NCBI GenBank assembly: GCA_021463145.1
Contig: JAJTWZ010000001.1
Location: 124,001-188,000 of the forward strand
DNA from: Blastocatellia bacterium
GTDB lineage: Bacteria > Acidobacteriota > Blastocatellia > UBA7656 > JADIYM01
Reading direction: 5' to 3'
DNA: 64,000 nucleotides
Shown here: in pieces, positions 1 through 9,701 of the stretch
Layout: each line of letters begins with the position of its first letter
How positions within the stretch are numbered: the stretch's first letter is position 1
Notes under the pieces: generated by a model
Database searches by the model: none
Told to the model about the DNA's origin: nothing
What the model saw: the letters and a program-made list of their open reading frames with translations, nothing else
Made by a program: the position numbers and the translations under genes

Positions 1-93
1 CATCGCGAGATCGCGGACTTCGGCAAGCAAGTCGACCGCCGACGGAACGGCCGTCGACACGAAGACCGCCAGTCCAGTGCCTTCCACGGTCAC
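1..93 (-). CDS. nuoN: NADH-quinone oxidoreductase subunit N, N-terminal fragment
   Basis: Only the first 31 codons are inside the window; the rest lies beyond position 1. The reading frame opens at a GTG (93-91) whose last two bases overlap the TGA of nuoM, giving a GTGA coupling like the ATGA overlaps elsewhere in this operon. A GGAGG lies nine bases upstream of that GTG. The frame stays open to the window edge. The product is inferred from position after nuoM, the usual place of nuoN; the visible residues alone would not identify it. An internal ATG at position 3-1 is an alternative start. Confidence 0.55.
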   Translation of the reverse strand, partial: MTVEGTGLAVFVSTAVPSAVDLLAEVRDLAM

Positions 94-1976
94 GGGCGGT
101 TTCCTCCCGGAGGAGGCGGAAGGGCGTCGGCCCGCGGCTCGCTGCCGGGCGGCGGCAAGAGGGGCTTCGGTGAGTCACTGCCAGCAGACGGGGCCTCCGG
201 CTCCGGCCCGAACACCGCCGGATCGACAGCCGGCTTCGCCTCGCTCGCCCAACGCGCGGCGCGATCCCTGGCGAGCTTCTCCTGCGCTTCGGGCGTGGGA
301 GCGTATCGGTCTTCGACGCCGGTCTGGTGCCACACCTGGTACGCGAGCATCTGGCTCGGCCGCTCGAACAGATCGAGCACGGGTTTCGGATAGACTCCGA
401 TCCAGAACGCGAGTACGACAAGCGGCAGCATGTACCACCACTCGCGCCGCGACATATCCGGGAGAGCGAGGTTTACGTCGCGCTCGACCTTCCCGAACAT
501 CAGGCGTTGGTAGAGCCAGAGCGTGTACGCTGCACCGAGCACGATGCCGATCACGCCGGCCGCCGCCCACCAGGGGTTCGCTTCGAATGCGCCGCGCAGT
601 ATGAGGAACTCGCCGATGAAACCGTTCAGAAGTGGCAGACCTATCGATGACAGGACGATGATGAGGAACACGACGGCAAGTCCCGGCGTCACGGCCGACA
701 GGCCGCCGTACTCCGAGATGATGCGCGTGTGCCGTCGCTCATAAAGTATGCCGACGATCAGGAAGAGCCCGCTGGTCGAGATGCCGTGATTGACCATCTG
801 GAGAGTCGCACCCGAGATGCCGTTCGGATTCAGCGCGAAGAGACCGAGCACGACCATGCCCATGTGCGAGACCGAGGAGTATGCAACCAGCTTCTTCATG
901 TCGCCGAGCGTGGCAACGTGGTACATCGAACATAGCGCCCCGTAGATGATGCCGACGATCGCCAACCCCACGACGACGTTCAGTACGTCCGCGTCGCGGC
1001 TTGCATCGGGCAGGATCGGCATGCTGATTCGCAGGAACCCATAACCGCCGAGTTTGAGGAGCACGCCGGCGAGGATGACCGAACCGGCCGTCGGCGCTTC
1101 GACGTGAGCGTCCGGCAGCCAGGTGTGGAACGGGAACATCGGCACCTTGAAGGCAAATCCGGCGAAGAACCCCGCGAAGAGCCAGATCTGGATCGACAGA
1201 GGAATGAGCGCCGCGCCCGTCAGCAGGCGCGCGCCGCCGATCGCGTGCAATGCCGGCAGACAGAACGTGCCGTCCCCGGCGCGGATCGAGGCGATCGCGC
1301 CGTCGACGAGCGACTGCATCGCCGCGTTCGATCCGCAAAGCGTCTTCGCCGCCGCCTGCACCGGCGTGAGGCTCGCCACGGTCGAAGGATCGATCGTGAT
1401 CGAATAGAGCTTCAGGATCGCGAGCAGCATGATCACCGAGCCCACGAGCGTGAACAGGAAGAATTTGATTGCCGCGTAGAGACGCCGTTCCCCGCCCCAG
1501 ATGGCGATGAGGAAGTACATCGGGACTAGCGAGACCTCCCAGAAGACGTAGAAAAGAAAAAGGTCCATCGACGCGAACACGCCGATGGTCGTGGCCTGCA
1601 TGAGGAGCAGGAAGACGTAGAACTCCTTCTCGCGCTTCGCGACCGCGTTGAACGCGCTGCAGCACGCCACGGCACCGAGCAGCGCCGTCAGGACGATGAG
1701 CGCGATCGATATGCCGTCGACGCCGAGCGCGTAGCGCGCGCCGATCGCCGGAATCCACGTCGCGTCCTCGATGAACTGGATACCGCCCGCCGATCGACTG
1801 TAGGCGAAGACGAGGGGCAGCGTCGTGACGAACGACACACTCATCGCGACGTTCGCCGCAAACTTGATCGCCCGCGATTGCGCGGCGGGTATGGCCATGA
1901 CCACGAGCGCGGCGAGTACCGGGAGCCACACGACGATCGAGAGCCAGTGGATGTCGGCGAGCGCGCGCTCGGTCAT
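90..1976 (-). CDS. nuoM: NADH-quinone oxidoreductase subunit M
   Basis: Antiporter-like membrane subunit of respiratory complex I, about 628 residues. It has the long series of hydrophobic helices of the family and its central motifs, including the stretch around FKVPMFPFHTWLPDAHVEAP with its conserved charged residues. The start (MTERALADIHW) is chosen because its ATG overlaps the nuoL stop as ATGA; the open frame further upstream only shadows nuoL. After the last helices there is an unusual hydrophilic tail of about 60 residues, rich in Pro, Ala and Glu, that standard NuoM lacks. Translationally coupled to nuoL upstream and nuoN downstream. Confidence 0.93.
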   Translation of the reverse strand: MTERALADIHWLSIVVWLPVLAALVVMAIPAAQSRAIKFAANVAMSVSFVTTLPLVFAYSRSAGGIQFIEDATWIPAIGARYALGVDGISIALIVLTALLGAVACCSAFNAVAKREKEFYVFLLLMQATTIGVFASMDLFLFYVFWEVSLVPMYFLIAIWGGERRLYAAIKFFLFTLVGSVIMLLAILKLYSITIDPSTVASLTPVQAAAKTLCGSNAAMQSLVDGAIASIRAGDGTFCLPALHAIGGARLLTGAALIPLSIQIWLFAGFFAGFAFKVPMFPFHTWLPDAHVEAPTAGSVILAGVLLKLGGYGFLRISMPILPDASRDADVLNVVVGLAIVGIIYGALCSMYHVATLGDMKKLVAYSSVSHMGMVVLGLFALNPNGISGATLQMVNHGISTSGLFLIVGILYERRHTRIISEYGGLSAVTPGLAVVFLIIVLSSIGLPLLNGFIGEFLILRGAFEANPWWAAAGVIGIVLGAAYTLWLYQRLMFGKVERDVNLALPDMSRREWWYMLPLVVLAFWIGVYPKPVLDLFERPSQMLAYQVWHQTGVEDRYAPTPEAQEKLARDRAARWASEAKPAVDPAVFGPEPEAPSAGSDSPKPLLPPPGSEPRADALPPPPGGNRP

Positions 1977-4039
1977 TGACCACCTCCAAACCAGTGTCCG
2001 AAAGCGGCAACCGCTGCGTTCCAGCCAAACGCCACGACGATCGCCGCCACCGCCATAGCCAGCACGAGAGACGTCCCCGCGAACCGTCCACTCTGCATCG
2101 CCCGGAATACGAGCGATCCCGAGACCGTAGCCTCGCCCGTGCCCCGGACGATGCCGTCGACAACATTTGCATCGGTCCAGTTCGACCCCCCCGCGCCCGA
2201 GACGGTACCTGCCGCAGTCGAGTTCACGGCCCTGTCCACCACCTCCACATCCGCGAGCATCGCGGCGCGCGCGAGACTCAGAGTGGCGCCAACCGGCACC
2301 ACGCCAGCCGCGGCATCGAACCCAAACGCCCCGGCTGCCGCTTCCCGTACCGGACCGAGCCGCAGCGAAATCGCGCGTCCCGCACCGGGCCGGACTACCG
2401 TCAGCCACCATCCAAGGCCGATGCCCGACACTGCAGCCACCGTCGCAAGCGCCGGCACCATCCAGCCTGCGTGCGTTACCACCGTTCCGATCGCAAGCCA
2501 GTGGCCAACGTCGAACAGGCCCCCGAAGACCGAAAGTACGGCGAGCACGACGAGAGGTACGGTCATGGTGGCAGGCACGCTCAGCTTTCCGCCGTGTGCT
2601 TCATCGTGGTCGCTGCCTCTGGCGAAGAAGGCCATTCCAATCATTCGCGTCGTGTAATAGGCCGTAAGTGCGGCAACCACCAGACCGACGAAGAACAATG
2701 CCGTCCTGAGGGGTAACGGCAGCACGGTCGACTCGAGTACACCGATCAGCATCGCGTCCTTCGAAAAGAAGCCCGATGTCGGCGGCACCCCCGCAATCGC
2801 CAGTGCTCCAATGCACATCGTTGCGCAGACGACGGGCATGCGGCGGGCGAGCCCGCCCATTCGACTGAGGCTCTGTTCGTGGTGAAGCGCGATGATGATG
2901 GCCCCGGCGCCAAGGAAAAGCAGCGCCTTGAAAAACGCGTGCGTCATCACGTGAAAAATCGCCGTACCGAAGGCGCCGGCGCCGCACGCGAGCGCCATCA
3001 ACCCCAGTTGCGAAACCGTCGAGTACGCCAGGACCTTCTTGATGTCGTCCTGGGCCGTCGCGGCCAGCCCTGCAACCAACGCGGTCACCGCACCAACGCA
3101 CGCAATTACGAGCATGGCGGACGGTGCGGCGAGCAGGACGCCGTGAACGCGAGCCATCAGGTAAATTCCCGCCGTCACCATCGTAGCTGCGTGAATGAGT
3201 GCCGAGACCGGCGTCGGCCCCTGCATCGCATCCGGCAACCACACGAAGAGCGGGATCTGCGCGCTCTTGCCGGCGACACCGACGAACAGCCCCAACACGA
3301 TGACCGACAGCACTCCCCACTCGCCGAGAGCGTCGGGCACTATGTCGCCAGTGCCGATCACCCTCGCGATGGTCTCGAAATCCATCGATCCGAACACGGC
3401 AAACGCACCGAAGATGCCGAGCAGGAACCCTGCATCGCCGATCCGGTTCGCGACGAAGGCCTTCTTCGCGGCGTCGGACGCCGCATCACGCTCGTACCAG
3501 AAGCCTATGAGCAGGTAACTGCACAGCCCGACGCCTTCCCATCCCACGAACAACACCGGGAAGTTTGCCGCCATCACGAGCACGAGCATCGAGAACATGA
3601 ACAGGTTCAGGTATGCGAAGAACCTCGCGAATCCAGGATCGCCTCGCATATACGCCGTGGCAAACACGTGGATGAGCAGGCCGACGCCCGTGACGACCAG
3701 CAGCATCACGCACGTAAGCGCATCGACCGAATAGCTCCATCGAATCGAAAGCCCTCCGGCAACCGGAGCGCTGGCAATGCCGTCCGCCGACGTGCGGGCG
3801 GCTCCGCCCGGAATCCACTCGAACGACGCCGGGAATCCGTCGCCGACGGCTACCGCCGCTCCGTGGTGCTGAGAGCCGGCATACTCGGCCACCGCCAGTG
3901 CCGACACGATCAGCGAACCCGCAACGGCCGCGATTGCAATCGCTCCCACCGCTCGCTCGCCAAAGCGGCGGCCCAGAGTGCCCAGCACTATGGCGCCGGC
4001 AAGCGGAAACAGGGGGATGAGCCAGGCAAATCCGATCAT
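1973..4039 (-). CDS. nuoL: NADH-quinone oxidoreductase subunit L
   Basis: Largest membrane antiporter-like subunit of complex I, 688 residues and so in the normal range. It shows the family stretches around VGWEGVGLCSYLLIGFWYER, the HAATMVTAGIYLMAR helix, and the conserved His/Lys region near HVMTHAFFKALLFLGAGA. The long C-terminal part fits the lateral helix and terminal helix, with a low-complexity Ala/Gly/Val section. Begins two bases after nuoK and overlaps nuoM by ATGA, so it is part of one transcript. Confidence 0.95.
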   Translation of the reverse strand: MIGFAWLIPLFPLAGAIVLGTLGRRFGERAVGAIAIAAVAGSLIVSALAVAEYAGSQHHGAAVAVGDGFPASFEWIPGGAARTSADGIASAPVAGGLSIRWSYSVDALTCVMLLVVTGVGLLIHVFATAYMRGDPGFARFFAYLNLFMFSMLVLVMAANFPVLFVGWEGVGLCSYLLIGFWYERDAASDAAKKAFVANRIGDAGFLLGIFGAFAVFGSMDFETIARVIGTGDIVPDALGEWGVLSVIVLGLFVGVAGKSAQIPLFVWLPDAMQGPTPVSALIHAATMVTAGIYLMARVHGVLLAAPSAMLVIACVGAVTALVAGLAATAQDDIKKVLAYSTVSQLGLMALACGAGAFGTAIFHVMTHAFFKALLFLGAGAIIIALHHEQSLSRMGGLARRMPVVCATMCIGALAIAGVPPTSGFFSKDAMLIGVLESTVLPLPLRTALFFVGLVVAALTAYYTTRMIGMAFFARGSDHDEAHGGKLSVPATMTVPLVVLAVLSVFGGLFDVGHWLAIGTVVTHAGWMVPALATVAAVSGIGLGWWLTVVRPGAGRAISLRLGPVREAAAGAFGFDAAAGVVPVGATLSLARAAMLADVEVVDRAVNSTAAGTVSGAGGSNWTDANVVDGIVRGTGEATVSGSLVFRAMQSGRFAGTSLVLAMAVAAIVVAFGWNAAVAAFGHWFGGGQ

Positions 4040-4040
4040 T

Positions 4041-4355
4041 TCACCACTTCAGCAGATCGATGTCGTCGACCGACACGGTGCCGCGGTTTCGATATAGAGC
4101 GATGACGAGACCAAGGCCGACAGCCGCCTCTGCGGCTGCGACCACCATCACGAACACGGCGAACACCTCGCCGGTGTGCGGCGAAATACCGCCAATCGAA
4201 GCCCAGTATCGCGAGAAGGCGACGAAGTTCAGGTTCGCCGCGTTCAGGATCAACTCGATCGCCATGAAAATGACGATGATGTTGCGACGGGTAAGCACGC
4301 CCGCCACTCCCAGTGCGAACATCAGACCGCTGATCGTCAGAACCGTCGTCAACAT
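4041..4355 (-). CDS. nuoK: NADH-quinone oxidoreductase subunit K
   Basis: Small three-helix proton-channel subunit of complex I, 104 residues, the usual size. The conserved segment [20 protein letters not shown] carries the buried glutamate of the second helix, and a second acidic residue lies in the third helix ([17 protein letters not shown]). It lies between nuoJ, after a 72-base gap, and nuoL, almost touching. Confidence 0.95.
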   Translation of the reverse strand: MLTTVLTISGLMFALGVAGVLTRRNIIVIFMAIELILNAANLNFVAFSRYWASIGGISPHTGEVFAVFVMVVAAAEAAVGLGLVIALYRNRGTVSVDDIDLLKW

Positions 4356-4427
4356 TCGATTAGTACGTTTGATTGCATCCAGCTGGACCCGCGTGACGAA
4401 TTAAGGCTGGCGATGCTTCTGACCCTG

Positions 4428-5003
4428 CTAGTCGTCCTGCTCCACCCGTCTTCCCTTTGCAAGGACCACAGCCCCGACGATTGCCACGAGCAGCAACAAC
4501 GACGCGACTTCGAACGGCAGCGCTGCCCGAGTGTAGAGATCCGTTCCGACATCTTCCGTGTTGCGGGACACACCCGCACGAACCGCGTCCTTCGATGCGG
4601 CAGCCCGCGGGCCGGGCCGAAGCTCGAAAGCCGGCTGAGCCGACCTCGCCCCCAGTACGATGGAGCCGCCGATGACGAGCACGACCACGGTGGCCGCCAG
4701 AAAACGTACTCCCGAGACGGGCTCGACCTCAGCGGTCTTTCGGCCTCCGCCGACAACCATGATCACGAAGACGAACAGCACCATTACTCCGCCGACGTAT
4801 ACGAGCACCTGGGCGCCGGCAAGAAACTCCGCTCCAAGCACTGCGAAAAGTCCCGCGACCGCCATAAGCGCCGATACCAGAGCCAGCGCCGCGTGCACGG
4901 GCCGCTGGGCCGTGATTACAACGGAGCCCGTGGCGACAGCCCACAGGCCGAACGCAATGACGGCCCCGAGGAACCACGGACTCGATTGGAGGTCGGGATA
5001 CAT
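4428..5003 (-). CDS. nuoJ: NADH-quinone oxidoreductase subunit J
   Basis: Membrane subunit of complex I, 191 residues. The diagnostic transmembrane 3 motif GAQVLVYVGGVMVLFVFVIM (the pi-bulge helix) is present around residues 60-85, preceded by a conserved LGAEF. The middle loop (about residues 90-150) is hydrophilic and poorly conserved, as in other NuoJ. Follows nuoI with a 24-base gap. Confidence 0.95.
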   Translation of the reverse strand: MYPDLQSSPWFLGAVIAFGLWAVATGSVVITAQRPVHAALALVSALMAVAGLFAVLGAEFLAGAQVLVYVGGVMVLFVFVIMVVGGGRKTAEVEPVSGVRFLAATVVVLVIGGSIVLGARSAQPAFELRPGPRAAASKDAVRAGVSRNTEDVGTDLYTRAALPFEVASLLLLVAIVGAVVLAKGRRVEQDD

Positions 5004-5027
5004 TTCCAGGTAAGCGCGGTGCGACTG

Positions 5028-5555
5028 CTATTTCTTGTACGTGACGACGTGGATGCCCTTCTCGAGCATCTCCCGGTCCCAAACGAGCCCGGCCCGCGAC
5101 TCGACCGCGAGCTCGAACTCCTGAGTCAGTTCCAGGCAGAGTGTCGGACACTGTTCCTGACACAGACCGCAGAACATGCAGCGCGACGTGTCGAACTCGA
5201 AGGTCGTCAGAACCTTCTTCTTCTTCCGCTTCTCGCCGTCCCGAACCTCGCGATTCGCCTGACCGACGGAGATCACGTCGACCGGACAGACAAGCGCGCA
5301 GATGTTGCACGCTATGCAGAGCGACTCGCCGGTGCGAGGATCGTTGTTGAGCTTCGGTGCGCCGCGCCATCGTTCGCCGACTAGCGGCCGCTCCTTCGGA
5401 TACTGAGCGGTGTAGATTGCCTGCGTCGGATCTGCGCCGTCACGGGCTTCGACCAGCGCGCGGGCGTTGTAGCGCAGCGTCACCGCGAGACCTTTGAAGA
5501 GGTCGACGAGAAGCAGGCGGCTGAGCACCGAGCCGATGGATCGACGTTCGCTCAT
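5028..5555 (-). CDS. nuoI: NADH-quinone oxidoreductase subunit I (2x[4Fe-4S])
   Basis: TYKY-type ferredoxin subunit linking the peripheral and membrane arms; it carries clusters N6a and N6b. Two complete CxxCxxCxxxCP motifs are visible: Cys80/83/86/90 and Cys126/129/132/136. Length 175 residues. The basic stretch between the two motifs (EKRKKKK, about residues 108-114) is more charged than usual. The ATG overlaps the nuoH stop as ATGA. Confidence 0.96.
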   Translation of the reverse strand: MSERRSIGSVLSRLLLVDLFKGLAVTLRYNARALVEARDGADPTQAIYTAQYPKERPLVGERWRGAPKLNNDPRTGESLCIACNICALVCPVDVISVGQANREVRDGEKRKKKKVLTTFEFDTSRCMFCGLCQEQCPTLCLELTQEFELAVESRAGLVWDREMLEKGIHVVTYKK

Positions 5556-6943
5556 TCGGCCCTCGCTTCTTCAGCCGTCGCGAGACGGCCCGCGCGTCGC
5601 AGCGCTTCGACACGGCGCAGCGCGTGAAGGTCCGTGCTCCACGCCGTCTTGTTGAGCTTCGCGAGGAGCCACGCGGCCATCGCGAACGTTGCGAGGTTGA
5701 CCAGGAGGAAGTAGGCCGTCCCGGCCCAGCCCATCCAGAGACCGTTCTTCGTCACTTCGACGAGACCGAGCAGTCCTCCCTGATCCGGCCGCATCGCGAC
5801 GAGGAACGCGAACGCCGAGATGAGGATGTTCGCGAGCGACACCGGGATCAGCCACCGCCAGCCGAGGTCCATCAGCTGATCGTAGCGATAACGCGGCAGC
5901 GTCCAGCGGACCCACATCACCACGTAGACGAGCACTAGCACCTTGCCTGCGAACACGCCGATCGACAGCAGCGTGAACGCGGTCGAGTAGAGCGGCGTCG
6001 TGGCATCCGTGCCCGCGATCCACGAGACGGCCGTTTCGAGTCCGGGCATGGACCAGCCGCCGAGAAACACCGTCGCCGCGATGGCGGACGTGATGATGAT
6101 GTTCGCGTACTCGGCCATGAAGAATAGTGACCAGCGGAACCCGGAGTACTCGACGTGGAAGCCCGCAACCAGTTCCGACTCGCTCTCCGGCAGGTCGAAC
6201 GGCGCGCGATTCGTCTCCGCAAGCGATCCGATGAAATAGACCACGAAGGCAAGCGGTTGAACTGCAACCCACCAGAGACCGGTGAATCGCTGCGACTCGA
6301 CGATCTCCTGCATCGAGAGCGTCCGGGCAAAGAGCAGCGGGCCGACAAGCGCGAGTCCGAGGGCGACCTCGTACGACACGAGTTGGGCCGATGAACGCAT
6401 CGCGCCCAATAGAGCGTACTTCGAGTTGGACGCCCACCCCGCCAGCACGATTCCCAGCACGCCGATCGACGCTACCGCGAGCAGGAACAGCAATCCGATG
6501 TTTATGTCCGTGACGGTTCCCCACGCCGCGCCAAACGGAACCAGAACAAGCAACCCCAGCGCGGCAGTGACAGCCAGCACCGGCGCCGCAAGGTAGACGA
6601 AACGGTCGGCTCCGGCCGGAACGAGGTCTTCCTTCGACAGCAGTTTGAGTCCGTCCGCGAGCGGCTGCAGCAGACCGACCGGACCTACACGCATCGGGCC
6701 GAGACGCGCCTGAATGAATGCCGCGACTTTACGTTCCAGGTACGTCAGATAAGCGACTGCCGTCAACACGACGAACAGGATGAGCGCGAGTTGGACAGCC
6801 GGCCACACGACGTACTCGGCGAAGCCGTGCGGAACGCCAATGGACTCGATGAGCTCGACGGGCGACCACGAGGGCACGACCGGCGGCGGGGGCGGTGGTG
6901 AGGCCGCCTGGGGCGCCCAATGGAGCGCAATCGGCCCACTCAT
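5552..6943 (-). CDS. nuoH: NADH-quinone oxidoreductase subunit H
   Basis: Membrane subunit that forms the quinone site with NuoB and NuoD, 463 residues. The diagnostic [20 protein letters not shown] motif is at about residues 68-88, and the [11 protein letters not shown](S/G)[14 protein letters not shown] region follows later. The N-terminus has an unusual Pro-rich stretch ([15 protein letters not shown]). ATGA overlaps with nuoD upstream and nuoI downstream show translational coupling. Confidence 0.96.
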   Translation of the reverse strand: MSGPIALHWAPQAASPPPPPPVVPSWSPVELIESIGVPHGFAEYVVWPAVQLALILFVVLTAVAYLTYLERKVAAFIQARLGPMRVGPVGLLQPLADGLKLLSKEDLVPAGADRFVYLAAPVLAVTAALGLLVLVPFGAAWGTVTDINIGLLFLLAVASIGVLGIVLAGWASNSKYALLGAMRSSAQLVSYEVALGLALVGPLLFARTLSMQEIVESQRFTGLWWVAVQPLAFVVYFIGSLAETNRAPFDLPESESELVAGFHVEYSGFRWSLFFMAEYANIIITSAIAATVFLGGWSMPGLETAVSWIAGTDATTPLYSTAFTLLSIGVFAGKVLVLVYVVMWVRWTLPRYRYDQLMDLGWRWLIPVSLANILISAFAFLVAMRPDQGGLLGLVEVTKNGLWMGWAGTAYFLLVNLATFAMAAWLLAKLNKTAWSTDLHALRRVEALRRAGRLATAEEARAE

Positions 6944-8073
6944 CGGTCAACCTCCCCAAGCACGATGTCGATCGTACCGATCAGGGCCACGACGTCAGCA
7001 ACTAGGTGGCCGACCGCAAGCTGCTTGAGCGCCTGCAAGTTCACGAAACACGGCGGCCGCACGCGCAGCCGATAGGGCGTGTTCGTTCCGTCGCTCACGA
7101 GGTAGACGCCGATCTCTCCCTTCGGACTCTCGTTAGTGTGGAACACCTCACCGGCGGGAGGCTTGATGACTCGCGGGACCCGGGCGGCCATCACGCTTCC
7201 TTCGGGAAGGCCCTCGATCGCCTGTCTCACGATCCTGACCGACTGTCTCAGTTCCTGCATCCGGACGAGGTAGCGATCGTACGTGTCGCCGGTGTCGCCC
7301 GTCGGAATCTCGAAGTCGAACTCCGGATACACGGAGTACGGCGCCGCCCTGCGCACGTCGTACGCAACACCGCTACCTCGCAGCACGGGGCCCGTCAGCC
7401 CGGTGTCGATCGCATCCGCGGCCGTGAGCACCCCGATACCCACCGTTCTGGCGAGCCAGATCCTGTTTTCGCTGAGAATCGTCTCGTACTCGTCGATTCT
7501 ACCGGGCAGGATGTCCAGGAACGCGAGCACGTCGCGGACGAATTCGGGATTCGCATCCCATTGCAGCCCGCCGATCCGGAAGGCGTGCGCCGTCAAGCGT
7601 GCGCCGGTGAAGTTCTCGAAGATCTTGAGGATCTCTTCACGCTCACGAAACGCGTAGAGAAAGATCGTTGCAGCACCGATGTCGAGCGCGTGCGTCGCGA
7701 GCCACAACAGATGAGACGCAATTCGCTGCAGTTCCGCCAGGATGACGCGCAGATACTCGGCACGGCGGGGCAATTCCACACCCATGAGGCGCTCGACAGC
7801 CTCGACGTAAACGAGATCGCCGTTGACGGCCGCCACGTAGTCGAGGCGGTCGAAGTACGGCGTGATCATGGGATAGGTGTCGTGCTCGCAGATCTTCTCG
7901 ACGCCCCGGTGCAGATAGCCGATGTCGCAATCCAGGTCGACGACCGTCTCGCCATCGAGTTTGAGCAGAACCCGGAGCACGCCGTGCGTCGACGGGTGCT
8001 GCGGCCCCATGTTGAGAAGCATCTCGGTCTGCTCGAAGACGTGCGCGGCGGCACTGGGCGTGTCGGAGGCCAT
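6940..8073 (-). CDS. nuoD: NADH-quinone oxidoreductase subunit D (49 kDa)
   Basis: Quinone-binding peripheral-arm subunit related to the large subunit of NiFe hydrogenases, 377 residues. The [17 protein letters not shown] motif near the N-terminus, the [10 protein letters not shown] motif and the terminal VLGEVDR are all characteristic. It is a stand-alone NuoD, not a NuoCD fusion. It sits between nuoC (3-base gap) and nuoH (ATGA overlap). Confidence 0.96.
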   Translation of the reverse strand: MASDTPSAAAHVFEQTEMLLNMGPQHPSTHGVLRVLLKLDGETVVDLDCDIGYLHRGVEKICEHDTYPMITPYFDRLDYVAAVNGDLVYVEAVERLMGVELPRRAEYLRVILAELQRIASHLLWLATHALDIGAATIFLYAFREREEILKIFENFTGARLTAHAFRIGGLQWDANPEFVRDVLAFLDILPGRIDEYETILSENRIWLARTVGIGVLTAADAIDTGLTGPVLRGSGVAYDVRRAAPYSVYPEFDFEIPTGDTGDTYDRYLVRMQELRQSVRIVRQAIEGLPEGSVMAARVPRVIKPPAGEVFHTNESPKGEIGVYLVSDGTNTPYRLRVRPPCFVNLQALKQLAVGHLVADVVALIGTIDIVLGEVDR

Positions 8074-8076
8074 CGG

Positions 8077-8697
8077 CTAGATCTCGACCTTTCCCGAGAA
8101 GTCGGCGTCGTCCGGAAGCGCGTGAATATTGAGCGTGTCGGCAACCCAGCGATTCTCGCGGAACTCGACCGGATACTCCTTGCGAAGCGGATGCCCCTCC
8201 CATCCCTCGGGAAGCAGGATCCGTCGAAGGTCCGGATGGCCTTCGAAGACGATCCCGAACATGTCGAAACACTCGCGCTCGAGCCAGTTCGCCGTCCGCC
8301 AGATTCCGGTCACCGACTGCGCCGATGCTCCGTCCTCGATCCCCGATTTGATCCGGACACGCTCGAGTGTCGAAGTGGAACAAAGCTGGTAGACGAGCTC
8401 GAACGGGGGCGTCTCGGCCGGCCGGTGAACAGCCGTAACGTCGAGGAGGAGGTCGAACTTCAACTCGTCGCCCGACTTCAGGTAGGTCAGGACTTCGGCG
8501 AGCGAGTCGACGGCGACGACAACCACGCGCTGACCGACCATGATCACGGCGGAATGGATCGCATCGCCAAAGCGCTCGCGAAGCCTTTCGACAAGCCGGT
8601 CGTCGGTAGCTTCGACGACGTCGATGCCGCCCTTGGCCTTCTTCGCGGTCGGCCGAGACTCGGATGAGGCCTCGTTGTTCGGATCGTCCTTCGTCAT
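8077..8697 (-). CDS. nuoC: NADH-quinone oxidoreductase subunit C (30 kDa)
   Basis: Peripheral-arm subunit of complex I. The C-terminal signature [20 protein letters not shown] followed by the [12 protein letters not shown] region is clear. The frame is open further upstream, but I place the start at MTKDDPNN (206 residues), because the upstream extension runs into the divergent hemD promoter and looks unlike NuoC. It is the first gene of this nuo cluster: nuoA and nuoB, normally just upstream, are absent, and the next gene is divergent. Confidence 0.9.
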   Translation of the reverse strand: MTKDDPNNEASSESRPTAKKAKGGIDVVEATDDRLVERLRERFGDAIHSAVIMVGQRVVVVAVDSLAEVLTYLKSGDELKFDLLLDVTAVHRPAETPPFELVYQLCSTSTLERVRIKSGIEDGASAQSVTGIWRTANWLERECFDMFGIVFEGHPDLRRILLPEGWEGHPLRKEYPVEFRENRWVADTLNIHALPDDADFSGKVEI

Positions 8698-8741
8698 TGC
8701 AGTCGATTCCCGCCCCTCGACCGTCCGGGTAAAGTGGCCGG

Positions 8742-8768
8742 ATTGTACAACGGATTCGCCTGGATCAA
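8742..8768 (-). promoter_or_regulatory. candidate sigma-70 promoter for the nuo cluster
   Basis: A good -10 TACAAT (8747-8742) lies 45 bases upstream of the nuoC ATG. A weaker -35 (TTGATC at 8768-8763, 15-base spacer, or the overlapping CTTGAT, 16-base spacer) precedes it. The -10 lies within the 8-bp palindrome TTGTACAA, so a regulator could also bind here. Seen in sequence; activity is inference. Confidence 0.4.
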
Positions 8769-8774
8769 GCGTTA

Positions 8775-9632
8775 GTGACGGCTTACTCGCCATTCGCGTA
8801 TCTTTCCAGGGTGCTCGATCCGGTTTTAAGCAGTCCGTGGACTGGTTCCGCGCCGTTGCGCGGATTGACGATCGTGTTGACGAGAGAGCGCCGAAAGGCC
8901 GATTCACTGGCTGGCGCGTTCGAGAGGCTCGGCGCATCGGTCGTTGCCTGTCCGACGATCGAGATTGCCGACCCAGAGGATCCGACAGAATTGGCTCGGA
9001 TCGCCGGACGGCTAGAGGAGTTCCATTGGATCGTATTCACTAGCGCCAACGGCGTGGAACGGGCTTTCGACCAACTGACTGCGGCTGGGCTGGACGCGCA
9101 GCAGTTCGGTCGGTTACGCATTGCGGCAGTCGGGCCGGCGACCGCCGAGGCCGCGCGATTGCGTGGCCTTCACGTCGATGTGGTCCCGGAGGCCTACGTC
9201 GCGGAAGCGCTGTTCGAGGCGCTCGGTACCGTCGGGCCGCTCCACGGATCCCGAATCCTGCTCGCCCGCGCATCAATTGCGAGAGACGTACTTCCCGACG
9301 CGCTCAGGAACGCGGGCGCTTTGGTCGAGGTCGTCGACGTTTACCGCACGATCACGCCTGAAGGCGCCGCCGGCTCGGTAAGTGATCTGCTCGAGGCGGA
9401 CCTGGATCCACTGATCACGTTCACGAGTTCGTCGACTGCGGAGAAATTCGCCGCACTTTCCGGCGGACGGCCGATCGCGGGCATCCGCGCCGCCTGCATC
9501 GGGCCCGTCACCGCCGCCGCTGCAAGAGCGTGCGGGTTTTCCGTGGTTGCCGTGGCTTCGCCCCATACCACCGCCGGACTCGTCGAAGCCGTAGTTCGCT
9601 GGGCCACGGAGGAAGGTGGACACGGCGGATGA
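8775..9632 (+). CDS. hemD: uroporphyrinogen-III synthase
   Basis: Cyclises hydroxymethylbilane to uroporphyrinogen III in tetrapyrrole synthesis. The protein (285 residues from the GTG start) has the weakly conserved HemD pattern: [24 protein letters not shown] near the N-terminus, [30 protein letters not shown], and the second-lobe [13 protein letters not shown] and [13 protein letters not shown]. No good ribosome binding site marks the start; GTG at 8811 is an alternative, and real homology begins near residue 30. It stands apart from other heme genes and is divergent from nuoC. Confidence 0.85.
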   Translation: MTAYSPFAYLSRVLDPVLSSPWTGSAPLRGLTIVLTRERRKADSLAGAFERLGASVVACPTIEIADPEDPTELARIAGRLEEFHWIVFTSANGVERAFDQLTAAGLDAQQFGRLRIAAVGPATAEAARLRGLHVDVVPEAYVAEALFEALGTVGPLHGSRILLARASIARDVLPDALRNAGALVEVVDVYRTITPEGAAGSVSDLLEADLDPLITFTSSSTAEKFAALSGGRPIAGIRAACIGPVTAAAARACGFSVVAVASPHTTAGLVEAVVRWATEEGGHGG

Positions 9633-9701
9633 TTGGCGTGAGAATCGCCGGGCCCGGAATTCATCCACGGCAAATCCCCCCTACAAGGAAGATCTGATTG
9701 C

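Noticed and set aside
2879-8667. Long plus-strand frames opposite nuoL, nuoJ/nuoI and nuoD/nuoC (around 2879-4105, 4176-5384 and 7006-8667)
   Set aside because: They are antisense frames kept open by high GC content and codon bias in the nuo genes. Their translations are Arg/His/Asp-rich without any recognisable domain.
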